This document shows positions 61,286 to 64,000 of a DNA stretch of 64,000 nucleotides, in pieces. Source of the DNA: Deltaproteobacteria bacterium (GTDB lineage Bacteria; Myxococcota_A; Polyangia; Nannocystales; Nannocystaceae); assembly GCA_016709225.1 (NCBI GenBank), contig JADJEE010000001.1, positions 2,728,001-2,792,000 on the forward strand, in the 5' to 3' direction. The translations under genes and the position numbers were made by a program. The notes under the pieces are model-generated. The model did not search any database. It worked only from the letters and a program-made list of their open reading frames with translations, and was not told the DNA's origin. Position 1 is the stretch's first letter. Every line of letters begins with the position of its first letter.

Positions 61286-62080
61286 TCACGTCATCCACGT
61301 ACCGAGCCCGCCCGGCAGCCACGCCCCGCCGTCGACGACCCAGACCGCGCCGGTGACATAACCGGCGATCTCGTCGCTGGCGATCGCCAGCACGGTGGTC
61401 GCGACCTCGACGACGCGACCCATGCGTCGCAGCGGGATGCCCTGCTCGGCCCGCTCGCGCAGCGACGCGGGCAGCAGGCGATCCATGCCCTCGGTGCCGG
61501 CGATGGGCCCTGGCGCGATCGCGTTGACACGGATCCCGGCGGGGCCCCACTCGACCGCGAGCGTGCGGGTCATGGCATCGATCGCGGCCTTGGCCGCGGC
61601 CGCGTGCACCTGCAGCGGCGTGCCGCCGTAGTGCAGCGTGGCCGAGATGTTCACGATGCTGCCGCCACGCTCGCGCATGCCCGCGAGGAAGACCGCACGA
61701 GAGACGTTGTAGGTGCCCGCGGCGTCGATCTCGAGCACGGTGCGGAAGCCATTGGGCGAGAGGTTCGCCGCCGGCGCGAGGAAGTTGCCAGCGGCGGCGT
61801 TGACCAGCACGTCGATGTCGCCGTGACGGGCCCGCAGCTGCGCGAGCGCCTCGTCGATCGCCGACGGCTGCCGCACGTCGCACGGCAGCGTCACGTACGA
61901 GGCCGGGTCGTCAGCGACCGCGGCCCCGAGCCGCGCGGCGCTGCGACCGAGGATGGCCACGTGCGCGCCGTGGGCCGCGAACGCGCGCGCGATGCCGAGG
62001 CCGATGCCGGAGCCACCGCCGGTGACGAGCACGACCTTTCCGGCGAACAGATCGGGGCGAAACGGGGAGCGGGCCTGCAC
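61286..62080 (-). CDS. SDR, 2,4-dienoyl-CoA reductase (DECR2)-like
   Basis: The 264-residue SDR has LVTGGGSGIGLGIARAFA (residues 19-36), the variant active-site region LVNAAAGNFLAPAANLS and NISATLHYGGTPLQVHAAAAKAAIDAMTRTLAVEWG, and IRVNAIAPGPIAGTEGMDRL. In usual SDRs a Tyr precedes the Lys by four; here the Tyr position holds Ala or His and Lys remains. This is the known pattern in peroxisomal 2,4-dienoyl-CoA reductases, which reduce unsaturated acyl-CoA with NADPH. It would support beta-oxidation of polyunsaturated fatty acids. Next to the DUF1552 gene by 25 bases, same strand. Confidence 0.88.
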   Translation of the reverse strand: MQARSPFRPDLFAGKVVLVTGGGSGIGLGIARAFAAHGAHVAILGRSAARLGAAVADDPASYVTLPCDVRQPSAIDEALAQLRARHGDIDVLVNAAAGNFLAPAANLSPNGFRTVLEIDAAGTYNVSRAVFLAGMRERGGSIVNISATLHYGGTPLQVHAAAAKAAIDAMTRTLAVEWGPAGIRVNAIAPGPIAGTEGMDRLLPASLRERAEQGIPLRRMGRVVEVATTVLAIASDEIAGYVTGAVWVVDGGAWLPGGLGTWMT

Positions 62081-62105
62081 GCCCGCGATTGTCCGGGCCG
62101 CCGGG

Positions 62106-63575
62106 CTACGGCAGCAAGCCCGGAATGATGCCGGTCACCTCGCCGAGATCGGCGTCGACCCCGACCGCTCGCATCGCCGTGTTGAGCACGTTCACCGGGT
62201 GCAGGCCGCCGCCGTCGATGTGCTGCCCCGCGACCATCCCACCGGCTCGTCCGGCGGTCGTGACGATCATGTTCTCGGTCGAGTGGGTTCGGTTCGGGTC
62301 GCCGGTCGCGGGATCGAGGCCGTGGCCGGCCTCGTAGAGCAGCACCATCGCGGTGTTGTCGAGCACGCTGCCGGCGCCCTCCGGGGTGTCGCGCAGCTTG
62401 GCGACCAGGTACGCGAACTGGTCCAGCTGCCACGCGAGGATCTGGCTCACCGCCGCGGTGGTCCCGACCGAGTGACCGACCTCGTGCTGATCGTAGGGGA
62501 TGTTGGTGAACGGATACGCACTCATGTGCGACTGCGCCATCGTGTACAGCATCGCCACCGAGCGCGAGAGGTCGCAGACGAAGGCCATGTGCACGAGGTC
62601 CGAGAAGCGACGCGCGCGGGTGTCCTCGTCGCTGTAGCCGGCGTTGGTGTCGAAGCCATCGCCGCCATTGGTGGCGTTGTTGCCCCCGATCGCCGGGTCG
62701 GCGCCGGGATCGGCGAACATCATGCACTCGCCGCCGGCGGCGGGACCGATGGCGGCCAGCCGCGCCTCGAGATCGCGGATCTCGTCGAGGTGACGCTGCA
62801 TGCGGACCTTGTCGGCCGCGCCCAGCTTCGGCATCAGGCGATCGATGTCGCCGTGCACGAGGTCGAGCACACTGCGTCGACGCGCCAGCTCGCGCTGGGC
62901 CGCGAGCGCATCGGCGGGATCGGGCGGCTGGAAGCCCTGGAACAGCGCCGCGAAGGCGGCCTGCGGGCTGATCTGGCCCGGGTTGCCGACCACGCCGCCG
63001 CCACCATCGGACTTGTACGAGATCACGTCGCGGCCGTACGGCGCGCTGTCGGTCAGATACCACGAGGGCTGCACCTGGTACTGCAGGCCCGAGGCGAACT
63101 TGGTGTCGGCACCGATCGCGTCGGCGACCACCTGATCGGCCGTGACCCCGCGGCAGTAGCTGCTGTCGTCGGGGTTGCTCACGCCGCACAGCAGCGGTGG
63201 CAAGGCCCCGAGGTGGAACGCGTTGTTCCAGCTGCCCGGCCCCGAGTTGTTGTAGGGGATGCGCAGGTTGCTGATGATCGAGACCTGCTGCCGCACGTCG
63301 CCGTAGTTACCCAGCGGCATGGTCGCGTCCTTGAGGTCGTAGTCAGGGCCGAACGCGCTCGGACGGTAGCGGTCGGGCTCGGGATCGCCGTCGCCGCCCA
63401 TGGCCTGGCCATGGAAGCCGACGAAGAACCGGCACGGTACACCACCGCCGGCCGCGAGCGCCTCGCCGTGGCGATCGAGCATGAGCTCGAGCACCGGCAG
63501 GCCCACCGCGATGCCGCCGAGACCGCGCAGGAACGTGCGCCGATGCAGGGGCTTGATGACAGGGATGCTCACCAT
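62106..63575 (-). CDS. DUF1552 exported protein with Tat signal
   Basis: The 489-residue product has a twin-arginine signal (HRRTFLRGLGGIAVGLPVLELML). The DUF1552 body follows: FVGFHGQAMGGD, PLGNYGDVRQQVSIISNLRIP, VCDLSRSVAMLYTMAQSH, DNTAMVLLYEAGHG, HSTENMIVTTAGRAGGM. DUF1552 is of the alkaline-phosphatase/sulphatase-like superfamily with lost metal sites; its function is unknown. A GGAGG ribosome site lies between it and the upstream DUF1588/1585 gene, five bases apart. The two domains are paired in many Planctomycetes and myxobacteria, often with cytochrome-like modules. Confidence 0.92.
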   Translation of the reverse strand: MVSIPVIKPLHRRTFLRGLGGIAVGLPVLELMLDRHGEALAAGGGVPCRFFVGFHGQAMGGDGDPEPDRYRPSAFGPDYDLKDATMPLGNYGDVRQQVSIISNLRIPYNNSGPGSWNNAFHLGALPPLLCGVSNPDDSSYCRGVTADQVVADAIGADTKFASGLQYQVQPSWYLTDSAPYGRDVISYKSDGGGGVVGNPGQISPQAAFAALFQGFQPPDPADALAAQRELARRRSVLDLVHGDIDRLMPKLGAADKVRMQRHLDEIRDLEARLAAIGPAAGGECMMFADPGADPAIGGNNATNGGDGFDTNAGYSDEDTRARRFSDLVHMAFVCDLSRSVAMLYTMAQSHMSAYPFTNIPYDQHEVGHSVGTTAAVSQILAWQLDQFAYLVAKLRDTPEGAGSVLDNTAMVLLYEAGHGLDPATGDPNRTHSTENMIVTTAGRAGGMVAGQHIDGGGLHPVNVLNTAMRAVGVDADLGEVTGIIPGLLP

Positions 63576-63580
63576 GGCGA

Positions 63581-64000
63581 CTAACCCTCCTCCTCGCGGC
63601 GATAGAGGAACGCCTCGTCGCTCACGAGTCCGAGCATCAGCTCGTCGAAGCGATAGCCGTTCTCGGAAAATCCAGTCACGAGGTCGTCGACGTAGCGCTG
63701 GTCGTCGTCGCCGACCGGGTGGCCCATGGCGAACTGGTAGCTCTGGTACACGATGCAGGTGTCGAGCAGGCCCTCTTCGGCCAGCAGGTCCGCCAGGCCC
63801 GCGGGGCCTTGGAACGGGTTGCCGTCGATCTCGCCCTCACCCTCGATCACGCACTCGGGCAGGCCCGCATCGGTGGTGCGGAAGCGGCCCTGCTGATCGT
63901 AGTTCTCGAGCCCGAAGCCGACCGGGTCCATGAGCGAGTGGCAGCTGTCGCAGCCGTCGATCTGACCCATGTTGTAGCGATCGATCTTGCAGGGACTCGT
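63581..64000 (-). CDS. DUF1588/DUF1585 protein, C-terminal part (continues past window)
   Basis: The visible 139 residues read TSPCKIDRYN, GQIDGCDSCHSLMDPVGFGLENYD (CxxCH haem-like or DUF1588 motif), GEIDGNPFQGPAGLADLLAE and YQFAMGHPVGDDDQRYVDDL, as in DUF1588 followed by DUF1585. Such proteins usually also have DUF1587, DUF1592 and DUF1595 parts upstream, which would be beyond base 64000. CxxCH suggests haem c. It is five bases upstream of the DUF1552 gene. Confidence 0.9.
   Translation of the reverse strand, partial: TSPCKIDRYNMGQIDGCDSCHSLMDPVGFGLENYDQQGRFRTTDAGLPECVIEGEGEIDGNPFQGPAGLADLLAEEGLLDTCIVYQSYQFAMGHPVGDDDQRYVDDLVTGFSENGYRFDELMLGLVSDEAFLYRREEEG

Overview
The window is a GC-rich chromosomal segment that fits a predatory myxobacterium of the Nannocystis/Enhygromyxa type (Myxococcota). 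The evidence is the many lipoproteins with Ser/Thr/Gly/Asp linkers after the lipobox, a sigma factor of the myxobacterial sigma-70-like family, a Cys-plus-helix-plus-Arg C-terminal sorting tail (MYXO-CTERM type), a DUF1552 protein beside a DUF1588/DUF1585 protein, lamin-tail-domain lipoproteins and multi-domain hybrid kinases. This placement is inference from gene content; no rRNA is present.

Layout. 0-5 kb: a frameshifted DUF4838-like lipoprotein gene, a SirB2-like membrane protein, a DJ-1/PfpI protein, a phosphodiesterase-family lipoprotein, a small lipoprotein and an SDR. 5-6 kb: purine nucleoside phosphorylase. 6-10 kb: a signalling block (NarL-type regulator, PAS kinase, single-domain regulator, REC-kinase-REC hybrid). 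10-15 kb: animal-type deoxyribose-phosphate aldolase, two-domain ALDH16-type aldehyde dehydrogenase and thymidine phosphorylase. 15.3 and 22.2 kb: two inverted copies of a palindromic repeat touching the stop codons of the thymidine phosphorylase and nucleoside transporter genes. Between them lie a three-gene lipoprotein operon, a phosphotransferase/acyl-CoA dehydrogenase pair of the ACAD10/11-LvaA/LvaC kind, a histidine phosphatase and a DUF2330 protein. 22-32 kb: concentrative nucleoside transporter, lipoproteins, a TonB receptor with a DUF5329 partner, and a lipoprotein with six internal repeats. 31.7-40.5 kb: adenosine deaminase, divergent from a five-gene overlapping operon of lamin-tail lipoproteins, two staphylococcal-nuclease-like proteins and an outer-membrane barrel with a helix-hairpin-helix-like N-terminus. 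40-46 kb: CorA, an FG-GAP lipoprotein, and a lower-GC patch of small lipoproteins interrupted by an IS3-family element. 46-56 kb: sigma factor, MurG-like transferase, amidohydrolase/Hpt pair, NRDE protein, a four-gene surface-glycan cluster and a CAU tRNA. 55-64 kb: zinc-ribbon coiled-coil protein, argininosuccinate lyase, SCP2 protein, a Cys-rich exported protein, DsbA-like and MBL-fold lipoproteins, a dienoyl-CoA-reductase-like SDR and the DUF1552/DUF1588 pair.

How the genes may work together. The strongest theme is use of DNA and nucleosides as food. The 33-40 kb operon would cut extracellular DNA at the outer surface. The NupC-type transporter would import nucleosides. Adenosine deaminase, purine nucleoside phosphorylase and thymidine phosphorylase would split them. 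DeoC and the ALDH16-type enzyme would turn deoxyribose 5-phosphate into glyceraldehyde 3-phosphate and acetate, and Hpt would salvage bases. Each enzymatic step is known for its family. The joining of the parts into one scavenging system, and the role of the lamin-tail operon, are my inference.
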